From: Luzula sylvatica
Taxonomy: Eukaryota; Streptophyta; Magnoliopsida; Poales; Juncaceae
Assembly: GCA_946800325.1 (NCBI GenBank)
Contig: OX326958.1
Location: forward strand, 33,153,314 to 33,217,313
Length of the DNA: 64,000 bases
Reading direction: 5' to 3'
Shown here: in pieces, positions 28,232-40,765 of the stretch
Layout of the letters: each line of letters opens with the position of its first letter
Position numbering within the stretch: the first letter of the stretch is position 1
Made by a program: the position numbers and the translations under genes
The notes under the pieces: model-generated
The model's database searches: none
Told to the model about the DNA's origin: nothing
Seen by the model: the letters and a program-made list of their open reading frames with translations, nothing else

Positions 28232-29214
28232 TTCATTGAGTTAATATAATTTTTTCTTTATTTATGTTTGGGTTTGGTGATGATTTATATATATCGTGTA
28301 GTATGAAAGGTAATCAATTATACGAGCTTGCATTATTGGAGGTCGATGTTATTCAGAAAAAGTTCTTATTTTTTTCAATGTACCTTTTATGTTTATTCTT
28401 TTTTCCTATTTATCAAATTTGTATATTAATGTAATAATCTTATTTTAATAATTTGTAATAAAGCGTGCAGTAATCATATTGCACTTTTTTTGGGAGAATT
28501 CAGGTGAGATCAAATTAGTTATTGTTTCTATTTTGTTCTTCTGAATTTGAGGATTGGATTACTCACATTTATCAAGGCAAGAAGTAACAGTTTTCTAATT
28601 GGTGCTTTGCTGATTGTTTTTGGACGTTGTCATAGTTTTGTATCCATTAATTTTTAAGATGTTATAGTTATTTGTGTAACTAATTTTTTGGATTATTATG
28701 AGGTCAATTTTCACCAATTCCCAAACGTTGACACTGCATGCCCCTTGGGTGGAAGGTTTTAATTCTATTAGTAGAATACTCGAGCTACGCGACGAGCATG
28801 TAAATTATGTTTTTCATTGTAATACAATTATATATTTGTACGATAATATTAATAATATCATCTTAAAATAAAGTTATTTGATTTAACAAGAATATATTTG
28901 TTAACAAGAAATGTATAATTGTATTACAATTGAAATATATTTATGTATCATAAATGGGATTTCTTGTAATCCAATTGAAATCCAGTTTGACGAGCATTTA
29001 TTTATGATTATTCATATGTTTTACAATTATTTTACATTTTGATAACAAGAAATCTCATTTTTTTTAATCAAATAATAATACCCATATTAGTATCATTAAA
29101 TAATAATATGTAAGAATAAGATATAATACAATTTTACGAAAAACGTAACAACAAATATAATATCATTGTTCACAATATTTCATACAATATCAAATATTAA
29201 AATAATGAACCATA
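28232..29214. other. Intergenic sequence, no gene
   Basis: AT-rich, with a short exon-like stretch near 28302 (MKGNQLYELALLEVDVIQKK) that could not be linked to a family. Confidence 0.5.
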
Positions 29215-29872
29215 GGTCAGCCCCAACGGATTGGTTTCATACAGTCCGTAATGACGGACGCAATAGTCCGTCGTGACTGACTGCAAGTCAAACTTGTCGT
29301 TACAACAAGAAATCTCAAAGTGGTATGTCACGACGGATTGTCATTGTTAGTTTGATGATTTTCAACTTGTATAGTCCGTCATGACCGAGGAATGTTCGTC
29401 ATGACGGAACTCATAGGTTAGTCCCAATGGATTGATTTATCCGCTGTGACTTACAGTGTGTTCATTCTCAATATGAGTTGAGGTCCGTCATGACTGACGT
29501 CCAGCATATATGAGGTCCGTCATGACTAACTTACTGTCCGTCATTACTGACGTCCAGTATACATGAGATCCGTCATGACTCTGAATGGTCAGTCACGACA
29601 AATTGTCATTGTAAGTTTGATAACTATCAACTTGTATAGTCCGTCATGACTGAGGAACATGCGTCATGGCGGAACTCAAAGGTCAGTCACAACGGATTGG
29701 TTCATCCGTTGTGATGGACAGTGTGTTCAGTCTCAGATATGAGTTGAGGTCAGTCATGATGCCTTGTTGTCTGTCATGACGGACCTCTTCTGTAACTTTG
29801 TATTGTCCGTAGTGGCGTTTATGTGTTAGTCACGACGGACTTTGGGGCTCAGTGATGACGCTTTGGTGAACC
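29215..29872. repeat. Array of CCGTCATGACGG-type short palindromes
   Basis: Many copies of 'gtccgtcatgactgac' and variants, half or fully palindromic around TCATGA, are spaced 20-60 bp apart with linking sequence such as 'aacttgtatagtccgtcatg'. The same sequence type continues at 38897-39088, 40153-40323 and 40932-41094. The array is probably part of a larger repeat or retroelement that the copia LTRs invaded. Confidence 0.75.
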
Positions 29873-30357
29873 TGAAGGAAATACAGTTTCGGATCAACCG
29901 TAAAAGTGTACATATAAGGATATATGAACATGAATGTTCATGGGTTGATGAAATGCATAATAGGATTGTGCAAAGTTAAGTTCCAGAGAGTGGTTCGTTC
30001 AAACCAACCGTTGGGTTCGTTCGAACGGACTGCTGCGAGTATAAAATGGTTTTACACATATTCATTCCAGGGAGTGGTTCGTTCGAACCAACATTGGTGT
30101 TCGTTCGAATGGACTACAACGAATGATGTTTGGAATTAACACTAAAGTGGGACAGGAAATGGTTCGTTCGAACGAACCATAAGGGTGCGTTCGAACGAAC
30201 CTCTTCGAGTATAAAATGGTTTTATACATTCTCATGACAGGAAGCAGTTGGTTCGAACTAAACTTATGGTGCGTTTGAACGAACATACTGCCGGAAGTGT
30301 ATATTGGATATACGCAACCTTTCACCCAATTCTTGTCATATTTTAGTATAAATAGGA

Positions 30358-30440
<83 letters not shown>

Positions 30441-31004
30441 TCAGAATCAGTCCGGTCAGTCTAATGAGACAATTCAGAATTTAGAATTCAGTCCAGAAAT
30501 TAGAGAGACTCTTATCAAGGTGTTGAAAGAGTGCGATGAGAAAGAGAGAAAGAGAAAAGAGGAGAAAAGAGTTTTCTCCGTCTAGAGAATCGAAAGCAAT
30601 CATGCAAGTTTGCTGGTGTATCGTCTAGGCAAGTGTGTCCGTGATCGAGGTGCAACGACTCACGGTGGATACGGGTAGAGGAGAGACACTTGTGGCTCTT
30701 CGTTGTGATCATACCGAATGAGCAAAAGGATGTGGAAGCGTGTGGTGATGGGACGCACGAAGACAACCGGAGACGTGTCAAGACGGCGGGAGAAGTGTGG
30801 TAGCACGGGCTAGTCACCAACGTGACACCAAAGAAGAAAAGGATGCGAGCGATCAACCCGTCGTGCGTGATCAATTTCACGCTGGTAATCGTCTATCCTA
30901 CTTTGCATCGTACTCTTGAAGTCGAGGCGTGATCTCGGGTTTTGTGAACCGGACCGGGCCTTCATATCCGATGCGAGGGCCCGGGGTCGGGACAATTCCC
31001 TACA
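29873..31004 (+). mobile_element. Copia LTR 'a' (plus orientation), followed by a primer-binding site
   Basis: Starts TGAAGGAAATACAG and ends CCCTACA. The adjoining 'gtggtatcataacgatc' at 31005-31021 matches the tRNA-iMet primer-binding site (TGGTATCA...) of copia elements. It is closely similar to the solo LTR at 39094-40152, including three GTTCGTTCGAACGAAC-type palindromes and a TATA-like 'tataaatagg' (30350). It differs mainly by a (CT)n/(TA)n expansion at 30361-30440. About 200 bp of copia leader follow, to about 31207, where the gypsy sequence interrupts. The internal genes and 3' LTR of this copy are missing. Confidence 0.85.
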
Positions 31005-31207
31005 GTGGTATCATAACGATCGCCATTGATTCGAGGGTCGAATCATAGTCGTATATTCGATATACGCACGGGTTATCAAAGTTTGTACCCATTTGCATGA
31101 TGTTATATATAGAGAAAGTCAAATTTCATTAAAATCACAAGTGGAATTCACTAGAGATCAATCAAAGGTTGATTGAGAGTATCTAGGAATGATCGTGAAA
31201 AGATTTT

Positions 31208-31620
31208 GTTAGCACAATTACTAACAGGATGAATAAAACAGTAATTAACCAACCAAAAATGGAAATGTATTCATTAATGATAGTTCTTACAATAACAGGA
31301 TTGATAAAGAAGGGATAGAAGAGAAGATAGAAGAGGAGTGACGGCTAGAGAATAGAAAATAGTTGTTCAGTATTACAGATAATAAAACCCTAATTACATT
31401 CTCTACTTTAAATACTCCAACAGAATTAACATAAGTAAAATAGTAATTAAAAGATAGATAATGAGTAACTAAAATGGAATATAATCACTAAGCTAGTACG
31501 GTAGCAACCAGATTTGAATCTGCCCCCTCCCTCCAGTTTAGACATTCCTGGAGATCTCCAGTTCGGATTCGGTTCGCCATAACGGATCTAGATCCTATAC
31601 CATTAAATCTCTTCTAAAGC
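31208..31620 (-). mobile_element. Probable gypsy 3' LTR
   Basis: Starts TGTTAGCAC on the plus strand, exactly where the copia leader breaks off, and lies immediately downstream (minus strand) of the gypsy pol stop at 31626. The right-hand border is not clear and no second LTR is present to confirm it. Confidence 0.55.
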
Positions 31621-31625
31621 CTTTT

Positions 31626-34400
31626 TCACCTCACTTGATAATCAGGCCCAAACAACTTCTTATTGATCCTCATCTTTAATGGCCCACTAGGGTTAGTTGG
31701 CCCAGTAATCTTTACCTTCCTTATGCTAGGGCCTTCTTTTCCCTTAACACGATCTGGCGCTAACAATACCTCCCCCTCAGACTGTTCTTTGTCCTCAAAG
31801 AACAAATTCGGAAATTGTAATCTCATCTGATCGTACCTTTTCCAGGTGGAATCTTCCGGGCTCATATTCGACCACTGTACCAGAACCTCCGGTACCAACT
31901 GATTTTGTTTCTTACTATCACGATGACCTAGGATGGCCAGGGGTTCAACCTTGGGTCTTCCTTCTGGACCCACGATCGGCAATTCAGGTACCCACTTACC
32001 CCCATCCATAATTCCAGGTTTCAATTGTGACACATGCATGACTGGGTGAATTTGTGAGGATTGTGGTAATCTCAATTTATATGCCACATCTCCAATTCTC
32101 TCAATTATTTCGAATGGACCATAGTATTTATGTTTCAATTTCTGATTTCCCTTACCTCCAATTGTTACTTGCCTATAGGGTTGTAACTTAAGATATACCC
32201 AATCTCCTAGTTTAAATTTCCTTTCTGATCTCTTTTTATCCGCCATCCTTTTCATTTTTTCATGAGCAATTTTAAGATTTTCCTTTAATCTCCTCAATTG
32301 GTCCACTCTTTCCTGATTTGATTTATTTACTTTCTCAACTTGACTTCTGGGGGGTGATCCTAAACTCAACTGAGGAGGATTGTACCCATATAATGCTTCA
32401 TAGGGAGACATTTTAATGGAAGAATGGTATGTGGTGTTATACCACCATTCAGCCAGGGGTAAAACAGTAATCCAATTCTTAGGGTTTTCAAAAACCATAC
32501 TCCTCAGATAACTTTCTAAGCATTGATTCAATCTTTCACTTTGTCCATCAGTTTGGGGGTGATAAACAGTACTGAAGTTTAATTTCACCCCTAATTTCTC
32601 GAATAACTCTTTCCAAAAAATACTAGTGAAGATTGGATCTCTGTCTGTTATGATGGATTCTGGTAACCCATGTAGCTTGAACACATTTTCTATGAACACT
32701 TGAGCCACATCTAGGGCTTTGTATGGGTGTGATAGAGGTAGGAAATGACCATATTTAGTAAACTTGTCTACCACCACTAAAATTACATCTTTACCCTTGA
32801 ATTTTGGTAACCCAGTGATAAAGTCCATGCATATACCCTTCCATGCCCATTCAGGAATTGGAATTGGTTGTAGCAACCCAGGGTTAGCTACCCTTTCTCC
32901 TTTATTCAATTTGCAATTATGGCAATTCTGAATATGTTGGTGCACTCTTTCCTTCAAGTGGGGCCAATAAAAAGATTTCTTAATCCTCTTATAGGTTCCT
33001 AGGACTCCAGAATGCCCTCCTATCAGAGAATCATGCATTTCCTGTATAATTCTATCTCTCCACTGTCCAGAGGGTCCCACATATACTCTATTCTTATACC
33101 TCAGAATTCCCTGATAGTTAGTCCAATTTTCAGCTCCCCTAGAATTATGATTAATTCTTGAAATAATTTCATATACCATGAGGTCATCCTGGTAACTTTC
33201 CTTTAATTCCTGCAACCATATGGGAATAATTTCTGAAATAGCATGACTTAACCCTAATTCTGGGTTTCCTTGCATAATTTCCACACTTTTTCCTTTTTCA
33301 ACCCTGGATAAGGCATCAGCTACAACATTCTGAACCCCTTTTTTATATTCAATGTTGTAGTTTAAGCCTAATAGTTTGCAAAGACTCTTGTGTTGCATTT
33401 GACTGTTGAGTCTTTGTTCCAGTAAATATTTCAATCTTATCTGGTCAGTTTTGATCACAAATGGACCATTCTGAATATAGTGCTTCCATTTTTTTATTGC
33501 TTCTAGTAAGGCTAGAAATTCTTTTTCATAGGTAGACAATCCTTGAGCCCTGAGCCCCAACCCTTTGCTCATAAAAGCAATGGGATTCTTCCCTTGTAAT
33601 AGTACCAGCTCCTATGCCTTTATCACTGGCATCAGTTTCAATGGTGAATGGCAGTGAGAAATCAGGCACGGCCAGTACTGGTGCCTTGCACATTGGATCC
33701 TTTAATAGATCAAATGCCTTGGTAGCCTCATCTTGCCATGTAAAAGCATTTTTCTTTAGTAACTCTGTCTGTGGTTTAGCTATGGCCCCATAATTTCTGA
33801 TAAACTTCCTGTAATACCCTGTCAACCCTAGGAACCCTCTCAATTCCTTAATAGTTTTGGGTATAGGCCATGATTTCATCACTTCTATTTTCTCAGGATC
33901 AGTAGACACCCCTTTACTGGAAATAATATGACCTAAATATTCAATCTCTTGCTTACCAAATTCACATTTACTCATTTTGGCTACCAGTCCATTAATTAAG
34001 AGTATTTCCAGTACCACTTGTAAATGTTCCTGATGTTCTTGTAAGCTTTTACTGTATATCAAGATATCATCAAAAAACACTAGTATGAATTTCCTTATGT
34101 ATTGTCTAAATAATTCATTCATTAAACTCTGAAATGTAGCAGGGGCATTGGTTAATCCAAAGGGCATTACCTTATATTCATAATGTCCTAAATGAGTTCT
34201 AAAAGCAGTTTTTTGGATATCTTGTTTCTTCATCCTAATCTGATGATAGCCTGACATCAGGTCTATCTTAGAGAAGTAACATGACCCATTAAGTTCATCT
34301 AATAGATCATCTATAACTGGGATAGGATACTTGTTCTTTATTGTTAGTGCATTTAATTTTCTATAATCCACACACAACCTCCAGCTACCATTCTTCTCAT
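31626..34400 (-). pseudogene. pol: Ty3/gypsy pol (RT-RNase H-integrase-chromodomain-like), truncated and frameshifted
   Basis: Reverse transcriptase comes first on the minus strand: VDYRKLNALTIKNKYPIP, then MPFGLTNAPATFQSLMN and the active-site segment VFFDDILIYS. RNase H starts IETDASDKGIGAG. It is cut by a one-base deletion near 33595, after which the frame resumes as QGKNPIAFMSKG. The integrase follows, with an HHCC zinc finger (HSGVLGTYKRIKKSFYWPHL then CHNC) and the D,D35E core (MDFITGLPK, ITDRDPIF, HPQTDGQSERLNQ). The C-terminus VLVQWSNMSPEDSTWKRYDQ resembles a chromodomain. Gag, protease and the 5' LTR are absent: the reading frame starts abruptly at about 34400, fused to copia integrase sequence. 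Confidence 0.92.
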
Positions 34401-36415
34401 AAGGCGTAAACTTGACATCCCCATATCCGAATAAAAGACAACACCGGAGGTTTTCCGGACCAAATCTCATAAGGCGTCTTTTCAACCGATTTAGAAGGTA
34501 TGCGATTTAATAAGTAAGCCGCGGTCTCTAGGGCATAACCCCAAAACGATTTTGGAAGGGAAGTTTGACTCATCATAGATCGGACCATGTCCAACAAGGT
34601 TCGATTTCTCCGCTCGGACACGCCATTCCATTGTGGCGTTCCTGCCGGAGTCCATTGTGGAACTATTCCACAATCTTTTAGATGGTCTTCAAACTCATAG
34701 CTCAAATATTCGCCTCCTCGATCCGATCGAATGGCTTTAATTTTCTTGCCAAGCTGATTTTCAACTTCGTTTTGAAACTCTTTGAACTTTTCAAAGGTCT
34801 CCGCTTTTGTACGCATCAAATAGATATAACCATATCTACTATGATCATCCGTAAACGTAACAAAGTATCGATAGCCTCATCTTGCCTCGATGCTCATCGG
34901 TCCACACACATCTGAATGTATGAGTTCCAACAAGTCGTTGGACCGCTCTCCGGCCTTGGAGAATGGCGCCTTTGTCATCTTGCCAAGCAAACAAGATTCG
35001 CAATTCTCAAATGAATCAAATTCAAATGAGTCTAGCATTCCATCTTTATGGAGTCTAGCAATGCGTTTCTCATTCACATGACCGAGACGACAATGCCAAA
35101 AGAAAGTCCGACTATCAGCTTTCGGTTTGATTCTTTTCGTATTAACATTATAAAGTGACTCGTGATTTTCGTGATCAAAATCCAATACATAAAGACCATT
35201 TTCTAATAGAACATTTCCATAGATAATATTATCCTTACATATAGAAAATTCATTATTTTTAATAACAAATTCATAGCCATCCTTGGCTAATTTCGACACA
35301 CTTATTATGTTCTTACATAATGTCGGTACATAATAACAATTATTTAGTACTAATATAAGTCCACTCGGCAAAGTCAAATTAACTACTCCTACGGCAAACG
35401 CAGCAACTCTTGCTCCATTCCCGACTCGTAGATCAACTTCGCCTTTCTCCAACCTTCGACTATTTTGAAGAACTTGCATATTTCGACAAATATGAGTCCC
35501 ACAACCGGTATCTAATACCCAATTAGTCATAGTAGAAAGATGAATTTCGATAACGCTAATACCTGACGGACCGGCTTCCGAAGCCGTATTGCCCTTCTTC
35601 ACCTCATCGAGGTAAGCCTTGCAATTGTGCTTCCAATGTCCAGTCTTGTGACAATGGTAGCATGTCGCATCCTTGGATTTCTCCTTTCCCTTTTTATTCG
35701 GCTTCGAACGTTTCTTAGCCGAACTGCCCTTGGACATCGATCTCTTACGATCCTTTTTCTGAATCATGAGAACATTTCCTGCAACCTTTGCCTTGTTCTC
35801 CCCGGATGTCTTCAACATCTCCGACTCGTAATTCTTGAGCATTTCGTGAAGCTCAGGGATCGTTTTGTTCATCGAATGCATGTGATAGTTAGTCACAAAC
35901 GGAGAAAACATTGGAGGGAGTGCACACAAGATCAAATATTGTTGCATAATCTTCGACAATTTCTCTCCTAGCTTCTCTAGATGATCTATGAGAGCTTGCA
36001 CTTTTAAAACGTGAGTGATCACCGAAGACCCATAAGGCATCTTACAGTTTACCAACTCTTTGAGTGTCATGAACCGTTCAATACGCTCCTGCTCTTGGAA
36101 CATTTCCTTGAGTACAACGTCTATTATGTGCGCATCCGAGTCTTCAAACTACTTTTGAAGACTAGCGTCCATACATGCCAACATGAGGCACGTAACATCA
36201 TTTGAGTCCTTCTTAAGTTTCTCAAACGCGGCCCTCTCATCGGCCGTAGCATCGGGGCCCGGTTCCACTAGTTTCGTATCCAATACGTGGCTTTTACCCT
36301 CTTGCCTGAGAACTATTCTCAGGTTTCGGTGCCAATCCAAGTAGTTCCGACCCACTAGCTTATCCTTTTCTAATGTCGATCTAATCGACATGGCGTTAGT
36401 GTTACTAGAAGACAT
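34401..36415 (-). pseudogene. gag-pol: Ty1/copia gag-protease-integrase, truncated with stops
   Basis: Starts MSSSNTNAMSIRSTLEKDKL at 36415. An in-frame stop near 36150 breaks gag. The next frame contains a zinc knuckle (CYHCHKTGHWKHNC), the protease motif DTGCGTHIC and the pre-integrase motif HCRLGHVNEKRI. It also has the first integrase aspartate in IHSDVCGP; a stop follows near 34877. The frame continues with GYRYFVTFTDDHSRYGYIY, SDRGGEY and QWNGVSERRNRTLLDMVR. It ends at IRIWGCQVY, where copia sequence gives way to gypsy reverse transcriptase. The copia reverse transcriptase, RNase H and 3' LTR are missing, so it cannot transpose by itself. Confidence 0.92.
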
Positions 36416-37899
36416 ATTCTACAAATGAAATAAAATATTGATTACTAACGTTGCGTACTTATCTTATAGGCTTACATGATGATTAAATGAATGGTGTTAT
36501 TTTATCGAATCGATAACCCTCATACCGATACGGGACTCCAAGTCCATAACACCTGAGATCCATATTTCGCAATCCTCCCACAAGTGACGAAGGCCTATCG
36601 AGTGGGATCTCGCTTATTTAGGTAGGATATAATCCAATCGCATCACATGCGACTCTCGAACCTTTATAGAATTTCGGTGATGGATCGTATCATATACAAT
36701 CCCATTTCCGTGTGTGCATTCTAACTATGCCCCGAACTCCAATCGGATTGGCTTGGACGATTAAGTCATAACCATATCAAACGTATCGTCAAGTGGACTA
36801 CTCACGTGCATGACGAAGGCCTAACAACACGTAAGTCCCCATTTAACGCTTGCCACCCATTAGTACCAACAACATGTGTGCATGACGAAGGCCTAACAAC
36901 ACACATATAGTGATACCAATTTCGATGGTTGATGATATGGAAGGCATTTCCACGACTTAAATATTATGAGGGATCATGACATTCATGTTTAATAATTCGT
37001 GACATAATCATATTATATCACTATCACAAGATTTTCGAAATGCATATGATTTATTTAGGGAGACTAATTATTCTAAATAATTAATTATCTAATATGCTAG
37101 AATGTTTGATGTCGATCATATCGATATAAAGAACTCAAAATTCCGAGTTGTGTAGCCAAAGTTATCACGAAAACAAAATCAGCAAACATAAACTAGTCCG
37201 TTGTAATGCACCATGGTCCGTTACAACGGAACCCCAGTTTCCTTCACTCCGTTATAACGGAACTCTAGTCCGTTACAACGTTATTTATTCCGGAGTTTGG
37301 CCAAAATTGCCAGAAACATGTCCGTTATAACGCAACATAGGGTCCATTACAACGGACTATCTCGTGAACAAACTCCGTTACAACGGATCTCATCCGTTAC
37401 AACGGACTCCAAAAGACACCATAGGCATCCCCGCATCCTCGTATCACATACAAGGTCCGTTACAACGGAACTATGTCCGTTATAACGGACTATGCATTTA
37501 TTCACAATCCTCCTCACATCCCTGTATCATATACATGGTCCGTTACAATGGAACTCCAAGTCCATTACAACGGACTATGTAATTTTCGCAGAAATTCCCA
37601 ATTTCCTGTATCACATACAGTGTCCGTTATAACGGATCAACCAGTCCGTTATAACGGACTATGCGATTTTTCTGCTGTTTCGTCTGTTTTCGTTCGTTTC
37701 AAAAACGATTATTCATGAAACCTTTTCACGATCATTCCTAGATACTCTCAATCAACTTTTGATCGATCTCTAGCGAATTCTACTTGTGATTTTAACGGAA
37801 TTTGAATTTCTCTATATGTAACATCATGCAAACGGGTACGAACTTTGATAACCCGTGCGTATATCATATATACGACTATGATTCGACCCTCGAATCGAT
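36416..37899 (-). other. Copia untranslated leader between primer-binding site and gag
   Basis: No gene. The region just after the primer site (37700-37899) matches the leader following LTR 'a' (31022-31207) in inverted orientation. An array of palindromes occupies 37193-37665. The 'catgacgaaggcctaacaac' motif occurs twice (36809, 36879). Confidence 0.75.
37193..37665. repeat. Array of GTCCGTTATAACGGAC-type palindromes
   Basis: At least twelve copies or half-copies of 'gtccgttacaacggact' or 'gtccgttataacggac', the latter a perfect 16-bp palindrome, separated by 10-50 bp. Located in the leader of the minus-strand copia element. Confidence 0.85.
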
Positions 37900-37919
37900 G
37901 GCGATCACTCTGATACCAC
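37900..37919 (-). other. Copia primer-binding site (tRNA-iMet)
   Basis: Minus strand GTGGTATCAGAGTGATCGCC directly follows the LTR end CCCTACA. TGGTATCAGAG is complementary to the 3' end of initiator tRNA-Met, the usual copia primer. Confidence 0.9.
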
Positions 37920-38896
37920 TGTAGGGAATTTATCCCGACCCCGGGCCCGCGCAGCGGATATGAAGGCCCGGTCCGGTTCCCAAAACCCCGAGATCACGCC
38001 ATGACTTCGAAGGGTACGATGCAATAAGAAGGATAGATTCATACTGGTGCAAAATTAATTGCACTCGAAGGGTCGATTGCTATGCCTTCTTCTCATGTCA
38101 CGTTGGTGACAATCCGCACGTCCCACACCACGCGTCTTTCACCGGTCATTGACGATTAATGCTCCTCCAGATCGATCACAACCGCAGAGCCACAAGTGTT
38201 GCTCCTCTACGTGTATCCACCTTGAGTCGGAAGACGTCGGTCGTGGATGCAACTGCCTAGACGAAGCACCGGCGAACTTGCTCGATTAGTTGATTCTCTA
38301 CACCGAGAAAACTCCTTTTCTCGGTTCTCTCTCTTCACACCCTTTCACTCTCTTGAAAGATGTCGATCTATATTTCTGGATAATTCTGAATAATAAGAAT
38401 GATTCAACTGAATAGAAGAGAGAGAATTATCCTATTTATATCATAGGATTAGGATGGGCCAAAAGGCATGTATATCCAATATACACCCTTTCACACAGAA
38501 AACTGCATGAACCTGTTCAGTATTCTGTCCATACGAAAATGGTAAATTCTTCGGACAGAAAATCAACCTACACTAAAGTTGTAGCTAATCTTATTATTTA
38601 CCCAACCCAATTTGTCCTGGCCCAATTGGAGTTCGTATGCAAAACTTATGACGGTTTTACTAACTATATGTCATACTGTTGCACCCTTTCGGTATTTCAT
38701 AGAAACGACACTGATACTTCATTCATATGAAATATATTTCTACATGAAAGTTGTAGATAATCTTATTATCTATCTAACCCAATTTGAACCATTCAAATTG
38801 GATTTTCCTACTGAAAGTTATGACCACAAATGTACGCTTACATTTGTTCATCCTTGTGTATACTTTTACGGTTGATCCGAAACTGTATTTCTTTCG
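37920..38896 (-). mobile_element. Copia 5' LTR 'b' (minus orientation)
   Basis: Ends CCCTACA before the primer site and begins (minus strand) CGAAAGAAATACAG; the expected TG start has become CG. The promoter-proximal part (38340-38440, 'ctatttatatcat' as a TATA-like signal) and the two extremities match LTRs 'a' and 'c'. The U3 interior (38520-38880) differs and lacks the TTCGAA palindromes, so it belongs to another subfamily. It is the LTR of the truncated copia element at 34401-36415. Confidence 0.82.
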
Positions 38897-39088
38897 AGTC
38901 CGTCGTGACTGACTGCAAGTCAAACTAGCTGTTACAACAGGAATATTCAAAAACTAGTTGGTCCGTCATGACTGACTTCTTCTCCGTCAAGACGGACGTC
39001 CAGTATACAATAGGTCCGTCATGTCTCTTTAATGGTACTTCACGATGGACTGTCACTGTAAGATTGATAATTTTCAAATTGTATAGTC
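38897..39088. repeat. CCGTCATGACGG-type palindrome region, segment 2
   Basis: Begins 'agtccgtcgtgactgactgc', nearly identical to 29269 onward, so it is another copy of that family. It is interrupted by the solo LTR. Confidence 0.7.
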
Positions 39089-39093
39089 CGTCA

Positions 39094-40152
39094 TGAAAGA
39101 AATACAGTTTCGGATCAACCGTAAAAGTGTACATATAAGGATATATAAACATGAATGTTCATGGGTTGATGAAATACATAATATGATTATGCAAAGTTAA
39201 GTTACAGAGAGTGGTTCGTTCGAACTAACCGTTGGGTTCGTTCGAACGAACCGCTGCGAGTGTAAAATGGTTTTACACATATTCATTCCAGAGAGTGGTT
39301 CGTTCGAACGAACCTTGGTGTTCGTTCGAATGGACTACAACGAATGATGTTTGAAATTAACACTAAAGTAGGACAGGAGATGGTTCGTTCGAACGAATCG
39401 TAAGGATGCGTTCGAATGAACCTCTTCGAGTATAAAATGGTTTTATACATTCTCATGACAGGAAGCAGTCCGTTCGAACGAACTGTACGTTGCGTTCGAA
39501 CGAACATGCTGCTGGAAGTGTATATTGGATATACGCAACCTTTCACCCAATCCTTGTCCTATTTTAGTATAAATAGGATGTTTCTCTCTCTCCTTTTGGT
39601 CAGTCTAAGCAATTGAATTAAGTCTAATTCAGTCCAGAAATTAGAGAGACTCTAATCAAGGTGTTGAAAGAATGCGAAGAGAAAGAGAGAAACAGAAAAG
39701 AGGAGAAAAAAGTTTTCTCCGTCTAGAGAATCGAAAGCAATCATGCAAGTTCACCGGTGCATCGTCTAGGCAGGTGCATCCGCGACCAAAGTGCTACGAC
39801 TCACGATGGATACGAGTAGAGGAGCGACACTTGTGGCTCTTCGTTGTGATCAAAACGAAAGAGCAAAAGGATGTGGAAGCGTGTGGATATGGGACGAACG
39901 TAGACAACCGGAGGTGTGTCAAGACGGTGGGAGACGTGTGGTATGGGACGCACGGGCTAGTCACCAATGTGACATCGAAGAAGAGAAGGAAGCGAGCGAT
40001 CAACCCGTCGTGCGTGATCAATTTCACGCTGGTAATTGTCTATCCTAATTTGCATCTTACTCTCAAAGTCGAGGCGTGATCTCGGATTTTGGTAACCGGA
40101 CCGGGCCTTCATATCCGCTGCGCGGGCCCGGGGTCGGGAATATTTCCCTTCA
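39094..40152 (+). mobile_element. Solo copia LTR 'c' with CGTCA target duplication
   Basis: Starts TGAAAGAAATACAG and ends CCCTTCA. It is flanked by CGTCA at 39089-39093 and 40153-40157. Joining the flanks restores 'tagtccgtcatgactgag', which exists uninterrupted near 29640, so both borders are firm. It contains TTCGAA palindromes at 39212-39250, 39297-39330 and 39381-39505 and a TATA-like 'tataaatagg' near 39568. A single LTR with a target duplication and no internal region is the product of recombination between the two LTRs of a full element. Confidence 0.92.
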
Positions 40153-40727
40153 CGTCATGACTGAGAAATGTGCGTCATGACGGAACGCATAGGTCAGTCC
40201 CAACGGATTGGTTTATCCGTTGTGACTTACAGTGTATTCAATCTCAATATGAGTTGAGGTCCGTCATGACTGACTAATTGTCTGTCATGACTGACGTCCA
40301 GCATATATGAGGTCCGTCATGACCAATGTTACAGAAATCGCTAGGCGCTAGTCGGGCGGACGGGCACCGTCTAGCGCCTAGAGGGATTAATCGGGGATTA
40401 ATCGGATCTAGGCGGATTTGTAATTTTACATAGTTTTTGTCATTTTTTTAATTTTTATATATTATAATTTGTGCTATAATTTTTTATACTAAAAATAATG
40501 TATATTGATTTATTTAAAACAACGTCCAAACAAATAATAACATGAAATCTACATATTAATTTATTTAAAACAACGTCCAAACAAATTGTAACATGAAATC
40601 TACAAAATACCATTAATACAAATTCAAATAAATCACAAAATAAAATTACTAAAAATAGAAATAAGAAAGGAAATGAGTTGTGGGTCTTAATAAACCCTAA
40701 ACCCTAAACCCTAAACCATAAAAAAAA

Positions 40728-40765
<38 letters not shown>

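Noticed and set aside
29215..29872. Possible CRISPR-like array of short repeats
   Set aside because: This is plant nuclear DNA. The units are palindromic and unevenly spaced, with linkers that also repeat, unlike CRISPR repeat-spacer structure.
39672..40079. 135-residue reading frame in the solo LTR
   Set aside because: It lies in the U5/R part of the LTR, and a related frame occurs in LTR a only because the LTRs are homologous; no known domain.
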